Assembly (NCBI GenBank): GCA_017451385.1
Contig: JAFSPS010000031.1
Coordinates: forward strand, 19,974 to 83,973
Source of the DNA: Bacteroidales bacterium
Lineage (GTDB): Bacteria > Bacteroidota > Bacteroidia > Bacteroidales > P3
Direction: 5' to 3'
DNA: 64,000 nt
Shown here: positions 37,736 through 47,066 of the stretch, piece after piece
Position numbering within the stretch: position 1 is the stretch's first letter
Layout of the letters: every line of letters starts with the position of its first letter
The notes under the pieces: model-generated
The model's database searches: none
Told to the model about the DNA's origin: nothing
The model's input: the letters and a program-made list of their open reading frames with translations, nothing else
Made by a program: the position numbers and the translations under genes

Positions 37736-39217
37736 CTATCTATCCTTTGCCCCATACTCGTCAAGGAAGAAGCGCGGTTTTGCTGGCGGCTCGTTGCTGC
37801 GCCACGGACCACGCATTAGGAATCCCGTGGCAGGCGATGGCGTTACGCTGTACTGCCGCTCGCCGTTCGGGTTGAGCAAAATGAACGTTGGATACGATGC
37901 CACTTTGTAGCGTTGCAGCAAAGCGTAATTGCCGTCAAAATGCAGCCACGTCCACTTGTAGTCGGCTCCTCGGCGGCTGTTCTTCAAAGCATGGTACATG
38001 GTCTGAAATTCACGGTCGCAATCCACCGTGACAAAAACCACATTGCTGCTGTCGCCGCATACGCTGTCATGGAAGTGCGCCATCGTTGCCAATTCGGCTT
38101 GCGATGCTGCCTCCCCGACCCTGACGAATGACAGGTATATCCACTTGCCCTTAAACGACGAGAGCGACACGCGCCGTTTATCTACATCGGGCAACGTGAA
38201 GTCGGGCAACACCGAATTGACATCATCCTCAGCAAACTTCACGAGCAGATTCTCTATCAGCCGCTTATGCTCCTTGAATTTGGAACGTTGGCCTATGGTG
38301 GCTATCATTCGTTTAACCTTCTCACTACGGAAATAGAACGGACGGTAGTAGGCCTCCGAGAGCGCCTGCAACGCTACCATCTCTCGCACCTGCTCGTTGC
38401 GTAGCAGTGGGTCGAGACCAAGGGAATCCATCAGGTTGCCCAATGCCTCTCGCTCCACAAACTCAGCCACCTGCCTTTGCGACAGATAACGGCTACCTTT
38501 GCTCACACTGTTGCGGAACAAGGTGAGGAACAGGTGCATATAGTTTTCATCATAGTAAAGTATAGGTTTATCTTTTATCTCCTGCTCGAAAAGCTTGGTT
38601 CGCGAGATGAAATGAAACTCGTAACGTAGGGCGGCGAGACGATAATGCTTATATCGGTTGAAGAACTCGTTTTTCGTGTCGGGTACCAGCTCGTTCACCA
38701 CCTGCACGAGGGTGTCGAAATAGAGCGGGTCGGGACGCAGATGGAACTCCAGATGCAAGCGATTAGCATAGATAAAACTATCCACCACGGCATCAAAACG
38801 CGAGATAGACACGTTGGGCTCGTCGTCGGGCAGATTGTTGAACACGAACGGCAAAGCCACAGGGGCAAGGTTGACATTCATCTTCTCGTCGATGGCCCAG
38901 TCAAACTCAGGCAAAAACATATCGTACGTACGCCCTGGCTCGGCATAGAATGACTGCGAATAGTTCTCTATCTGCACCACTACCAGCATAGGGTAGTTGG
39001 AATAGCACTGCAAGCTGAACGTGCCATCGCTGCCTATCTCGTCCTCATCCTCCTGCACCTCGCGCATCGTCAGCTGGTCGCTGTAGCGCAACAGCTGCAC
39101 ACGCCGTCCTGCGCCATTCTCCGTGCGTCCGTTGAAGGTGATATTAGGACGCTGTGCCATTAGCGGAACAAAGAACAGCATGAAGAATGACAAGCAAATA
39201 TATGTTTTAACACTCAT
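37736..39217 (-). CDS. Secreted TlpA-like thioredoxin-fold protein lacking CxxC
   Basis: A 493-residue protein with a signal peptide (MSVKTYICLSFFMLFFVPLMAQ). Residues 22-110 look like the beta-rich N-terminal domain common in Bacteroidetes TlpA proteins, and a helical middle follows. Near residue 345 a thioredoxin/AhpC-like domain starts: LPDFTLPDVDKRRVSLSSFKG, KWIYLSFVRVGEAASQAEL, VVFVTVDCDREF, and the cis-Pro region VASYPTFILLNPNGE. Where TlpA carries Cys-x-x-Cys the sequence reads VGEAAS, so redox activity is unlikely. It is followed closely by the EEP-fold gene and has its own -7 element. Confidence 0.8.
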   Translation of the reverse strand: MSVKTYICLSFFMLFFVPLMAQRPNITFNGRTENGAGRRVQLLRYSDQLTMREVQEDEDEIGSDGTFSLQCYSNYPMLVVVQIENYSQSFYAEPGRTYDMFLPEFDWAIDEKMNVNLAPVALPFVFNNLPDDEPNVSISRFDAVVDSFIYANRLHLEFHLRPDPLYFDTLVQVVNELVPDTKNEFFNRYKHYRLAALRYEFHFISRTKLFEQEIKDKPILYYDENYMHLFLTLFRNSVSKGSRYLSQRQVAEFVEREALGNLMDSLGLDPLLRNEQVREMVALQALSEAYYRPFYFRSEKVKRMIATIGQRSKFKEHKRLIENLLVKFAEDDVNSVLPDFTLPDVDKRRVSLSSFKGKWIYLSFVRVGEAASQAELATMAHFHDSVCGDSSNVVFVTVDCDREFQTMYHALKNSRRGADYKWTWLHFDGNYALLQRYKVASYPTFILLNPNGERQYSVTPSPATGFLMRGPWRSNEPPAKPRFFLDEYGAKDR

Positions 39218-39248
39218 AACACAGTTTTACCATTTCTGTTTAATAATG

Positions 39249-39256
39249 CAAAATTA
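39249..39256 (-). promoter_or_regulatory. -7 element for the TlpA-like/EEP gene pair
   Basis: On the minus strand TAATTTTG, a perfect TAnnTTTG, 31 bases upstream of the TlpA-like start. No good -33 TTTG. Confidence 0.5.
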
Positions 39257-39648
39257 ATGATTTATTTTTAATTCCAGCACCGTTTTTATTCTGCATAGGA
39301 AACCAACAACGTATGCGTGAGATTATTTGTCACTGTAAAAAATTACAATCATCACATTGAGTATCGACAAATCTAATTTCAAATATCGACAAACACTCTT
39401 TTTTTATTGCTTTTTATGGCATTTATTGGCAACATAATCCCCTCAAAAAGTCAAGGTATCATTTCAAATATAATCAAGTAACTGTTCATAATTGTTATGA
39501 ATTATAAATAATACAACAATTATACTTTCAATAATTTATATTATGCAAAACCGTAAATTAATATTGCACTCTTATTTTTTTTAATACACGAATTACTTTT
39601 GTTGATAAACTAAACATAGATACATAATTACAAAAAAATTAATTTATT
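39257..39648. other. AT-rich non-coding divergent region
   Basis: About 390 bases of very AT-rich sequence between divergent genes. I see no open frame with protein-like character, no tRNA and no clear repeat or terminator. It ends in the promoters for the M20 peptidase. Confidence 0.5.
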
Positions 39649-39656
39649 TATCTTTG
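39649..39656 (+). promoter_or_regulatory. Distal -7 element for the M20 dipeptidase
   Basis: TATCTTTG, a perfect TAnnTTTG, about 158 bases upstream of the start codon. A second, closer element exists, so this gene may have tandem promoters. Confidence 0.45.
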
Positions 39657-39762
39657 CAAACAATACAATACTTCAAAAAATAAAAATTTGGGCTTTATAC
39701 AGAATAAACGGAGGAAATATTTTTGTTTTCTCCTTTTTCTTTCAAAAATTGAAGATATTTGC

Positions 39763-39770
39763 TACTTTTG
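39763..39770 (+). promoter_or_regulatory. Proximal -7 element for the M20 dipeptidase
   Basis: TACTTTTG, a perfect TAnnTTTG, with TTTC at 39740-39743, exactly 19 bp upstream (one mismatch to TTTG). Predicted initiation near 39777 supports the ATG at 39814. Confidence 0.65.
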
Positions 39771-39813
39771 CATCATAAAATATTTTTTTTCTCACAATTC
39801 AACAATCACAAAT

Positions 39814-41190
39814 ATGAAAGACGTAAAGCAATACATCGAGGCCAACAAAGACCGCTTCCTCGAAGAACTCTTCGCCCTTATCCGCATCCCCTCAATCTCG
39901 TCAGAGAGTGCCCACAAGGGCGATATGTTGCGCTGCGCCGAGCAGTGGCAGGCTTTCCTCCTCGAGGCTGGCGCCGACCATGCCGAGGTGATGCCTACCA
40001 AAGGCAACCCTGCCGTCTATGGCTACAAGATGATTGACCCCGCTAAACCTACCGTGCTGGTCTATGGACACTACGACGTGATGCCCGTAGCTCCCCTTGA
40101 GGAGTGGAACACCGAACCATTCGAACCCGTGGTGAAGGACGGCTACATCTGGGCGCGCGGTGCCGACGATGACAAAGGTCAGAGTTTCATGCACGCCAAA
40201 GCCTTCGAGTTCATGGTACGCACCGGACAGCTGCCATGCAACGTCAAGTTCCTCCTCGAAGGCGAGGAAGAAATCGGCAGCGTAAGCCTCTTCGATTTCC
40301 TCGCCGAACACAAGGAGATGCTCAAGGCTGACATCATACTCGTCAGCGACACCAGCATGATAGCTCAGGACACCCCCAGCATCACCAGCGGCCTGCGCGG
40401 CCTCGGCTACTGGGAGGTGGAGGTAAAGAGCGCCAACCGCGACCTGCACAGCGGCATCTATGGCGGTGCTGTGGCTAACCCCATCAATGTGCTCTGCAAG
40501 ATGATTGCCGACCTGCACGACGAGAACGGACATATCACCATCCCCGGATTCTATGACGACGTGCTGGTCATCAGCGACGAAGAACGCGCCCTTATGGCTC
40601 AGGCTCCATTCGACATCGAGAAATACAAGAAAGACCTCAACATCAAGGATGTTCACGGCGAAAAAGGCTTCTCTACCAACGAGCGTACCGGCATCCGTCC
40701 GTGTCTGGACGTTTGCGGCATCTGGGGTGGCTACACGGGCGAAGGCAGCAAGACGGTGCTTCCCTCGGTGGCTCACGCCAAGATTTCCACACGCCTTGTG
40801 GCCAATCAAGAGTACGAGAAGATAGACAAGATGTTCATCGACTACTTCACCAAAGCTGCTCCCGACTACGTCACGGTGAAGGTGACTCCCTGTCATGGTG
40901 CCGCCGCCTATGTCAGCCCTCTGGAGATAGCTGGCTACAAGGCAGCCGAACAGGCCATGACGACCACCTTTGGCAAACGTCCTATCCCGACGCGCAGCGG
41001 CGGAAGCATAGGCATCATCACCGGCTTCGAACGCATACTCGGCATCAAGAGCATCCTCATGGGCTTCGGCCTCGGCAGCGACGCCATCCACGCCCCCAAC
41101 GAGAACTACCCGCTCTTCAACTTCTTCAAGGGCATTGAGACTATCCCCTACTTCTACGAAAACTTCGCCCGTCTGATGAGCGAGAAATAA
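39814..41190 (+). CDS. M20-family dipeptidase
   Basis: A 458-residue zinc peptidase of the M20 (CNDP/PepV-like) family, hydrolysing dipeptides in the cytoplasm. Metal-ligand motifs are complete: VYGHYDVMP (His, near residue 80), RGADDDKGQ (bridging Asp), LLEGEEEIGS (catalytic and metal Glu), LVSDTSM (Asp) and AIHAPNENYP (His near the C terminus). The dimerisation lid lies between. No signal peptide is present. It is closely followed by the convergent glycosyltransferase gene. Confidence 0.93.
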   Translation: MKDVKQYIEANKDRFLEELFALIRIPSISSESAHKGDMLRCAEQWQAFLLEAGADHAEVMPTKGNPAVYGYKMIDPAKPTVLVYGHYDVMPVAPLEEWNTEPFEPVVKDGYIWARGADDDKGQSFMHAKAFEFMVRTGQLPCNVKFLLEGEEEIGSVSLFDFLAEHKEMLKADIILVSDTSMIAQDTPSITSGLRGLGYWEVEVKSANRDLHSGIYGGAVANPINVLCKMIADLHDENGHITIPGFYDDVLVISDEERALMAQAPFDIEKYKKDLNIKDVHGEKGFSTNERTGIRPCLDVCGIWGGYTGEGSKTVLPSVAHAKISTRLVANQEYEKIDKMFIDYFTKAAPDYVTVKVTPCHGAAAYVSPLEIAGYKAAEQAMTTTFGKRPIPTRSGGSIGIITGFERILGIKSILMGFGLGSDAIHAPNENYPLFNFFKGIETIPYFYENFARLMSEK

Positions 41191-41213
41191 AAAAAGGATA
41201 GTATCCACCAATA

Positions 41214-42317
41214 CTAATGCTTGTTGAAACAACGCTCGACAGCCGCCACCAAATGGCGGCTGTCATTGTTCCATGACAAGTCTGCGCGTGCCGCCGCCAT
41301 GCGTGCGTCCCGCTCTTCCGGTGAGAGGGACTGCCAATGGGTCACAGCGTCGCTGATGCGCTGCGCCAGTGCCGCACCGCTCTCGTCATCCACCAGATAG
41401 CCTATGCCATAGCCTTCCACCACGCGGGCTATCTCTGGAAAACGTGTGGCAAGCATGGGTACGCCAGCAGCAATGAAATCGCCTATGCGGTTGGGCAACG
41501 AGTAGTAGTAATTGAGCCCCAGATTGTCAAGCAGGCATACGCCGAGAGATGCCTGCGGCGTGAGCAGCCGCAGCTCAGCAGGCTCCATGCGTCCGCGGAA
41601 CTCTATGCGCTCATGCCACGCCTTGCCGGCAGCATACCGACGCATGGACTCATACTCATCACCCACCCCAACGACAAGGAAACGATAGTCTGGCAGATAT
41701 TCCATAGCGTCGATAAGACGGTCGATGCCTCGCCCGATATTGACAGCACCCTGATAGAGGATAACGGGAGGAACCAGCTTCTCGACTTGTGCTGCCGCAG
41801 TGTAGCCATCAGGCACATTGCGCACCACACCAAAGGCAATGCCGAATCGCCTACTGTAGATGTCAGCAATACTTTGGCATACCGTCACCGCACCATCCAC
41901 ACGAGGCACAATGCAGCCCTCTATCGTCTCCCACATACGCCTCACGAGCGGACGCCCCACAAGCTCTGGCACCTCAGCAAACATCTCATGGGCATCATAG
42001 AACACCCTCATCCCTCGCAGGCGCCCACCAAGATAACACGCCATGAGGGTATCGGTATCGTTGGCATAGGCCATATCGAAGCCATGCGTCAGCAAATAGA
42101 AAAACAGGCGGATATTATATTCGGCATAGAAGAGCGGCCCCTTGCGGAAGAGCAGCCTCATGCGATGCGTAGCATACGGGCGACAAATCGGCATACTGTC
42201 TGGCAGCAAACGACCGATAAGCGTTACACTATGCCCTGCCGCCATGAGAGTCTGACAGGCTCGCGCCACACGTTGGTCGGTGACAAGGTCATTGGTGACA
42301 GCGACAGCAATACGCAT
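41214..42317 (-). CDS. Glycosyltransferase, GT4-like
   Basis: A 367-residue GT-B-fold glycosyltransferase. The N-terminal domain starts MRIAVAVTNDLVTDQRVARA, a pattern typical of GT4 enzymes with a DQR motif. The C-terminal nucleotide-sugar domain has LYQGAVNIGRGIDRLIDAME, a FLVVGVGDEYESM strand and DFIAAGVPMLATRFPEI, which stands in for the EX7E region. Donor and acceptor are unknown; such enzymes build surface glycans. The gene is isolated, with no other glycan genes adjacent, and converges on the M20 gene with 23 bases between the stops. Confidence 0.85.
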   Translation of the reverse strand: MRIAVAVTNDLVTDQRVARACQTLMAAGHSVTLIGRLLPDSMPICRPYATHRMRLLFRKGPLFYAEYNIRLFFYLLTHGFDMAYANDTDTLMACYLGGRLRGMRVFYDAHEMFAEVPELVGRPLVRRMWETIEGCIVPRVDGAVTVCQSIADIYSRRFGIAFGVVRNVPDGYTAAAQVEKLVPPVILYQGAVNIGRGIDRLIDAMEYLPDYRFLVVGVGDEYESMRRYAAGKAWHERIEFRGRMEPAELRLLTPQASLGVCLLDNLGLNYYYSLPNRIGDFIAAGVPMLATRFPEIARVVEGYGIGYLVDDESGAALAQRISDAVTHWQSLSPEERDARMAAARADLSWNNDSRHLVAAVERCFNKH

Positions 42318-42563
42318 CAGCAGTTTGGTTTTGTTCGTTGAGGATTATGGGTATTAAGCCTTACGCTGAATAGATTTACGTTTCTCTATGGCCTATATAT
42401 ACAAAAAAATCTAACGCTCTAATTCATAACACTTGATTCATCTCAAAGGCATGTAATTCGTTTTTCATGCCATTCCTTGCTTCTTGGCAACAGAATAAAC
42501 CAATAATCACACTTTATAAAAAAAGACTTACAATCTTTATTAACGAGAAATAATAAAAAAACG

Positions 42564-42571
42564 TACTTTTG
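42564..42571 (+). promoter_or_regulatory. -7 element for priA
   Basis: TACTTTTG, a perfect TAnnTTTG, 39 bases upstream of the priA ATG. The rest of the 293-base gap between the divergent glycosyltransferase gene and priA is AT-rich and shows nothing else. Confidence 0.6.
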
Positions 42572-42610
42572 CATATCGTTAATTAAACGCCACACACTCT
42601 AAGGCTGCTC

Positions 42611-45082
42611 ATGAAAACACTTTTTGTTGATGTAATTCTGCCACTCCACCTGCCAAGCACTTACACTTATCGTGTGCCGCAAGAGTATAATGACGACATC
42701 AAGGTGGGACAACGTGTGGTGGTGCAGCTGGGAGCCCGAAAGCTCTATTCTGCCGTGGTGCGTCGCATCCATGAGAACGTACCTGCCTACAAAACCAAAT
42801 ATGTGCTGTCGATAATAGACCTCGTCCCAATAGTCAACGAGCAGCAGATGCTGCTGTGGGAATGGATGGCACGCTACTATATGTGCTATGTAGGCGACGT
42901 GATGGCTGTGGCTCTGCCTTCGGCATTGCGCATAGCCTCCGAATCCGTCGTGGCAGTACACCCCGACTTCTCTGGTGCCATCGACGAGCTCAGCGAGAAC
43001 GAGCGCAAGGTACTGATGCTCCTCGCCGAACACGACACCATGACCATTGCCGACCTCTCTCACGCCCTCGGCATCAACAAGATGATGCCCATCATCAACA
43101 CCATGATAGAAAAGCAGGTGGTAGTGATGGATGAGGATATGAAGCAACGCTTCAACCCTCGCACAGCGACGTATCTGACTCTCAACCCAATATATAGCAC
43201 ACCAGAAGCTCAGCGAGACCTCTTCGACAAATTAGAACGCAAAAGCAGCACACAGAAACAACTTAACGTGATGTTGCGATTCATTCAACTGAGCCATTTC
43301 GGGAAAGAGTCGGTGGCAAAGAAAGTGCTCACCGACAACAAAGAACTCTCTCCATCGGCCATCAGCACACTGATTAAAAACGAGGTCTTGTTGCAAGAGG
43401 AACGCGTACAAAGTCGCCTCAAACAATATGACGACAGCGAACGGCTTTCGCCCGACAGCATTGTGCTCAACCAACTGCAACAGACAGCCTACGAGACGCT
43501 GAGCCACGACCAGCACGAGGTAAGCCTGCTGTATGGTGTCACCTCGTCAGGCAAGACGGAAGTCTATATCCGCATGATATATGACACCCTGCGCAACGGC
43601 AAGCAAGCGCTCTTCCTGCTCCCCGAAATTGCGCTTACGGCACAACTCATCAATCGTCTGCGTCGCTTCTTCGGCAACAGCGTGGGCATCTACCATTCTC
43701 GTTTCAGCGCGTCGCAACGTGCCGAGGTGTGGCAACGCACAATGAGCGACGACCCCAACGAGCAATACAACGTGCTCATAGGTGCTCGCAGCGCGCTCTT
43801 CCTGCCCTTCCGCGACCTCGGACTCGTAGTGGTGGACGAAGAACACGACCCCTCATACAAACAGACAGAACCTTCACCACGCTATAACGGACGCGATACC
43901 GCAATCTACCTCGCCCACATCTGGGGTGCTCGCACCATACTTGGCTCGGCGACGCCATCCATAGAGTCCTTCTTCAAAGCCTCTACGGGCAAATATGGGT
44001 TCGCCAAAATGGACAAACGCTACGGCGGACTACAACTGCCCGAGGTGCTATGCAGCGACCTAAAGGAGGCCACACGCAAACGTGAGATGAAAGGCTACTT
44101 CTCCGACTTCCTCATTCACCACATACAGCAAGCCCTCGACAATCACGAGCAAGTCATCCTCTTCCAAAACCGCCGCGGTTTTTCACTACGCATAGAATGC
44201 GACGACTGCCACTGGACGCCAGAATGTAAGAACTGCGATGTCTCGCTCGTCTATCATAAAGCATCCAACAACATGCGCTGCCACTATTGTGGATACTCCA
44301 TACCCATGCCCACCGAATGTCCGGCATGCCACTCGCGCCACCTCTCCATGAAAGGCTTCGGCACCGAGCGCATCGAGGAAGACCTCGCACTTCTCTTCCC
44401 TAACGCCACCGTGGCGCGCATGGACCTCGACAGCACCTCGCAGAAAAACCGCTACCTCGAAATACTCTCCGACTTCGAGGAACGCCGCATCGACATACTC
44501 GTAGGCACACAGATGGTCACCAAAGGCCTGGACTTCGACAATGTCAGCGTCGTAGGCATCCTGAGTGCCGACAACATGATACACTTCCCCGACTACAAAG
44601 CCTATGAACGCGCCTTCCAGCTTATGACGCAAGTCAGCGGACGCGCCGGCCGCCACGGCAAACGCGGCAAAGTAATCATACAGACCTACGACCCCTACCA
44701 CCAAGCCATACGCGATGTGATTGACAACAATTATCAACGTATGTACGACGGCCAAATTCAGGAACGCCGCATTTTCCGCTACCCTCCTTACAGCCGACTG
44801 ATTAACATCTCCGTACGCCACAAGGAGCAAGAGCTACTCAACGAGTTCTGCGACATAGTGGCTCAACAGCTGCGTGCCGTTTTCGCCGGACGTGTGCTGG
44901 GACCGGAATACCCATCGGTGAGCCGAATACGTGGATACTATATAAAGCAACTCATGATACGCTTCGAAGGCAACGACCCTCTACATCGAGGCAAGGAAAT
45001 CATTCTTGACATCTTCGACAAGATGATGACCAACAAGGCTTTCAGCCAGATAAAGATAGCCTACGATGTTGACCCCAACTAG
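42611..45082 (+). CDS. priA: Primosomal protein N' (replication restart helicase PriA)
   Basis: An 823-residue SF2 helicase that recognises stalled forks and reloads the replisome. The N-terminal 3'-binding domain begins FVDVILPLHLPSTYTYRVP. The helicase has Walker A YGVTSSGKTEVYI (near residue 310), DEEH box VVVDEEHDPSYKQ and GSATPSIES. Eight cysteines in pairs (CDDCHWTPECKNC then CHYCGY and CPACHS) form the two zinc sites near residues 538-580. VGTQMVTKGLDFDNV and QVSGRAGRHG are the later helicase motifs. Length is somewhat above E. coli PriA (732), as usual in Bacteroidetes. Confidence 0.96.
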   Translation: MKTLFVDVILPLHLPSTYTYRVPQEYNDDIKVGQRVVVQLGARKLYSAVVRRIHENVPAYKTKYVLSIIDLVPIVNEQQMLLWEWMARYYMCYVGDVMAVALPSALRIASESVVAVHPDFSGAIDELSENERKVLMLLAEHDTMTIADLSHALGINKMMPIINTMIEKQVVVMDEDMKQRFNPRTATYLTLNPIYSTPEAQRDLFDKLERKSSTQKQLNVMLRFIQLSHFGKESVAKKVLTDNKELSPSAISTLIKNEVLLQEERVQSRLKQYDDSERLSPDSIVLNQLQQTAYETLSHDQHEVSLLYGVTSSGKTEVYIRMIYDTLRNGKQALFLLPEIALTAQLINRLRRFFGNSVGIYHSRFSASQRAEVWQRTMSDDPNEQYNVLIGARSALFLPFRDLGLVVVDEEHDPSYKQTEPSPRYNGRDTAIYLAHIWGARTILGSATPSIESFFKASTGKYGFAKMDKRYGGLQLPEVLCSDLKEATRKREMKGYFSDFLIHHIQQALDNHEQVILFQNRRGFSLRIECDDCHWTPECKNCDVSLVYHKASNNMRCHYCGYSIPMPTECPACHSRHLSMKGFGTERIEEDLALLFPNATVARMDLDSTSQKNRYLEILSDFEERRIDILVGTQMVTKGLDFDNVSVVGILSADNMIHFPDYKAYERAFQLMTQVSGRAGRHGKRGKVIIQTYDPYHQAIRDVIDNNYQRMYDGQIQERRIFRYPPYSRLINISVRHKEQELLNEFCDIVAQQLRAVFAGRVLGPEYPSVSRIRGYYIKQLMIRFEGNDPLHRGKEIILDIFDKMMTNKAFSQIKIAYDVDPN

Positions 45083-45179
45083 CCCCCATATATTAGCTCC
45101 ATTTTTATTCGCCGAATTTATTAACCCCAATTAACTGTAATTAACCGAAAAAACTCATAATAATTCACCAATATAAAAT

Positions 45180-45785
45180 ATGGACTACAAGAAAGAGATA
45201 CTCGAACGCCTCGATGCCATCGACCGCCAAGGCATCGACGAAGTGATGGACTGGCTTCAATCATCTGACTTCTTCTTTGCCCCTGCCTCCACAGCATTCC
45301 ATGGCAACTACGAAGGCGGACTCGCCGAACATTCATGGAACGTCTATACTGTCGCCATGCGCCTTCGCGCCGTTGCCGTAAGCCTCAACCCCAGCATAGA
45401 GCAGCAACTCGAACCGGACAGCATAGCCATAGCCACGCTGCTGCACGATGTCTGCAAGGCAGACATCTACAAAGAGGCAGTCAAGAAACGCCAAAACAAA
45501 TTCGGCTCGTGGGAATCCTATAAAGGCTACAATGTTGACTACACCAACTTCCCCCTCGGACATGGCGAGAAAAGCGTTATAATACTGCTTCGACTTGGCC
45601 TTGACATGACCGACGACGAGATAGCCGCCATACGGTGGCACATGACGGCGTGGGACCTGCCCTTCCAGAGCGCCGAAGCAAAAGGCAACATCAATGCCGC
45701 CAAAGATAAGTATCCGCTATGCTCACTCCTGCAACTCGCTGATGGATTCGCCTCATCCCTCATGGAAGAGAATGTAAGACAATAG
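45180..45785 (+). CDS. HD-domain hydrolase
   Basis: A 201-residue HD-superfamily metal phosphohydrolase-like protein. Candidate metal ligands are the His in GLAEHSWNVYTVAMRL, the His-Asp doublet in IATLLHDVCKADIY and later histidines in LGHGEKSVIILLRLG and IRWHMTAWD. The substrate is unknown; such proteins act on nucleotides or alarmones. It follows priA by 97 bases, with no clear terminator between, so read-through is possible. Confidence 0.82.
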   Translation: MDYKKEILERLDAIDRQGIDEVMDWLQSSDFFFAPASTAFHGNYEGGLAEHSWNVYTVAMRLRAVAVSLNPSIEQQLEPDSIAIATLLHDVCKADIYKEAVKKRQNKFGSWESYKGYNVDYTNFPLGHGEKSVIILLRLGLDMTDDEIAAIRWHMTAWDLPFQSAEAKGNINAAKDKYPLCSLLQLADGFASSLMEENVRQ

Positions 45786-45894
45786 TGCCTCCACGCTTAA
45801 CACACACGCCAATCAACACACAACCATTCATCACATAAAACAATATATTACATCATTTCACGTTTTATATAAAATTTGAAAAAATAGATACATC

Positions 45895-46017
45895 ATGAAA
45901 AAAACTATCATCATTGCCTGCGCACTGCTTTTTATAGCTGCCGTAATGTCGTCATGCTCACAGCACAACACCTGCCCCGCCTATCGTGGCTCGGTTGCTA
46001 TGGCATCTGCGGAATAG
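45895..46017 (+). CDS. 40-residue small lipoprotein with a CPAY motif
   Basis: A very short gene, ATG at 45895 to TAG at 46015-46017. The product has a signal peptide (MKKTIIIACALLFIAAV) with the lipobox VMSSC, and a mature part of only about 20 residues: CSQHNTCPAYRGSVAMASAE. After lipidation it would be an anchored peptide of that size. I recall small Bacteroidales lipoproteins carrying a similar CPAY motif, but no function is known. A terminator-like hairpin lies about 70 bases downstream, leaving a fairly long 3' region. Confidence 0.7.
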   Translation: MKKTIIIACALLFIAAVMSSCSQHNTCPAYRGSVAMASAE

Positions 46018-46089
46018 CAAAAAAAACGACTATCGGGCGCTTTGCACATTACAATGCAAATTATTTCGGCTTAGACAGTGGTCAATCTT

Positions 46090-46129
46090 AACAGCGGCGA
46101 ACCAAAGTTTCTCGCCACTGTTTTTTTTT
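46090..46129 (+). terminator. Intrinsic terminator after the small lipoprotein
   Basis: AACAGCGGCGA pairs with TCGCCACTGTT (one mismatch) around a 10-base loop, followed by a run of 9 T. It ends the rightward transcript from priA, the HD gene or the lipoprotein. Confidence 0.8.
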
Positions 46130-46251
46130 GCAACTAAGTTTCATCTGTTAGCTTTGATATTACTGCTACGTATGCAATATCAATATTAGCCAACTGCTGT
46201 AAAGAAAAAAAAATCTGCCCCATTCACAGCTGACACCTACTCTATCGATAC

Positions 46252-46291
46252 AAAAAGCAGGACATCCGTAAGCACCGAATGTCCTGCTTTT
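46252..46291 (-). terminator. Terminator of the leftward lipoprotein transcript
   Basis: AAAAGCAGGACAT and ATGTCCTGCTTTT form a perfect 13-bp stem with a 14-base loop, flanked by A and T runs, so it can work both ways. It lies 21 bases beyond the stop of the minus-strand lipoprotein gene at 46312. It is separate from the plus-strand terminator 120 bases to the left. Confidence 0.8.
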
Positions 46292-46311
46292 ATTATCTTT
46301 CAAACACTGGA

Positions 46312-46815
46312 TTAGTCGTTAACTATGTGGCAGCCAAATTTGAAATGGAAGGTTTTACTATTGAGATAAACCTTCAACGCATCCCAATCGCCATCAAGAC
46401 TCTCGCAAACAATGCGCAGAACATTCTCCGTGACCACATAGCTAAAACGAGCCGTATGCTCACCTTTGGCATCTGTGAACGTAAACTCTTTGGGCATCGG
46501 GATGTCAAAATCGTTGTCCAGCCAATAGGTTACGACATAACTTCTCTCTATCATCATGCTATCAAGCACTATCTCTTCTGTGTTGCCATAGCGAGGCGTG
46601 CATTCATAGTACAACGAAATAGTGCGATAAGTAGAGTTTGGCAACAACTCTATCTCAGACTGCCACGAATCAGTGTTGGGCTCAACGGTGATATAGTCCA
46701 CAAAGACATAGTCGCCATCGACAACATAATACTTATTTACAATCTCATCGCCCTCTTTCGCGCAACTTGCGGCAAGCAGGAGAATGCAAAGCATTGGGAA
46801 AATAAGTTTTTTCAT
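46312..46815 (-). CDS. Lipoprotein of unknown function
   Basis: A 167-residue lipoprotein with signal peptide MKKLIFPMLCILLLAASC; lipid attachment is at Cys18. The mature part is beta-rich with no motif I recognise: YYVVDGDYVFVDYITVEP, TYRTISLYYECTPRYG, FTFTDAKGEHTARFSYVV. It could be a small immunoglobulin-like surface or periplasmic domain. The gene is flanked by a terminator on its 3' side and stands 251 bases from the membrane protein gene upstream, so it is probably its own unit. Confidence 0.7.
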   Translation of the reverse strand: MKKLIFPMLCILLLAASCAKEGDEIVNKYYVVDGDYVFVDYITVEPNTDSWQSEIELLPNSTYRTISLYYECTPRYGNTEEIVLDSMMIERSYVVTYWLDNDFDIPMPKEFTFTDAKGEHTARFSYVVTENVLRIVCESLDGDWDALKVYLNSKTFHFKFGCHIVND

Positions 46816-47066
46816 ATCAAATAGTTTTTAGTTAATATCATGATTATGCTAAAGAAAACAGCCTCATTATTAATAATACCTACAATCATGAACAGTCATC
46901 AAATAACGAGAGCATTTTACTATTAAACGCAAATAGCAATATTTTATTTTATTCTTTTCTCATCATGCGACTTCAAATGGCATCCCTTCATCAGGGTTCA
47001 TAAAGATTTATTACCTTGTATTCATATCGCAGGACGTGAATGAATTGAAGCATTTTTATGAAAAAC

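Noticed and set aside
39257-39648. AT-rich gap as a replication origin or small-RNA locus
   Set aside because: No DnaA-box cluster, no hairpin followed by a T run, and no promoter-terminator pair enclosing a transcript.
39901-41232. 443-codon minus-strand open frame
   Set aside because: Antisense to the M20 dipeptidase, whose metal-binding motifs are complete.
41337-42341. 334-codon plus-strand open frame
   Set aside because: Antisense to the glycosyltransferase gene; H- and R-rich composition, no motif.
46279-46824. 181-codon plus-strand open frame
   Set aside because: Antisense to the lipoprotein with a clear lipobox on the minus strand; its start lies in that gene's terminator.
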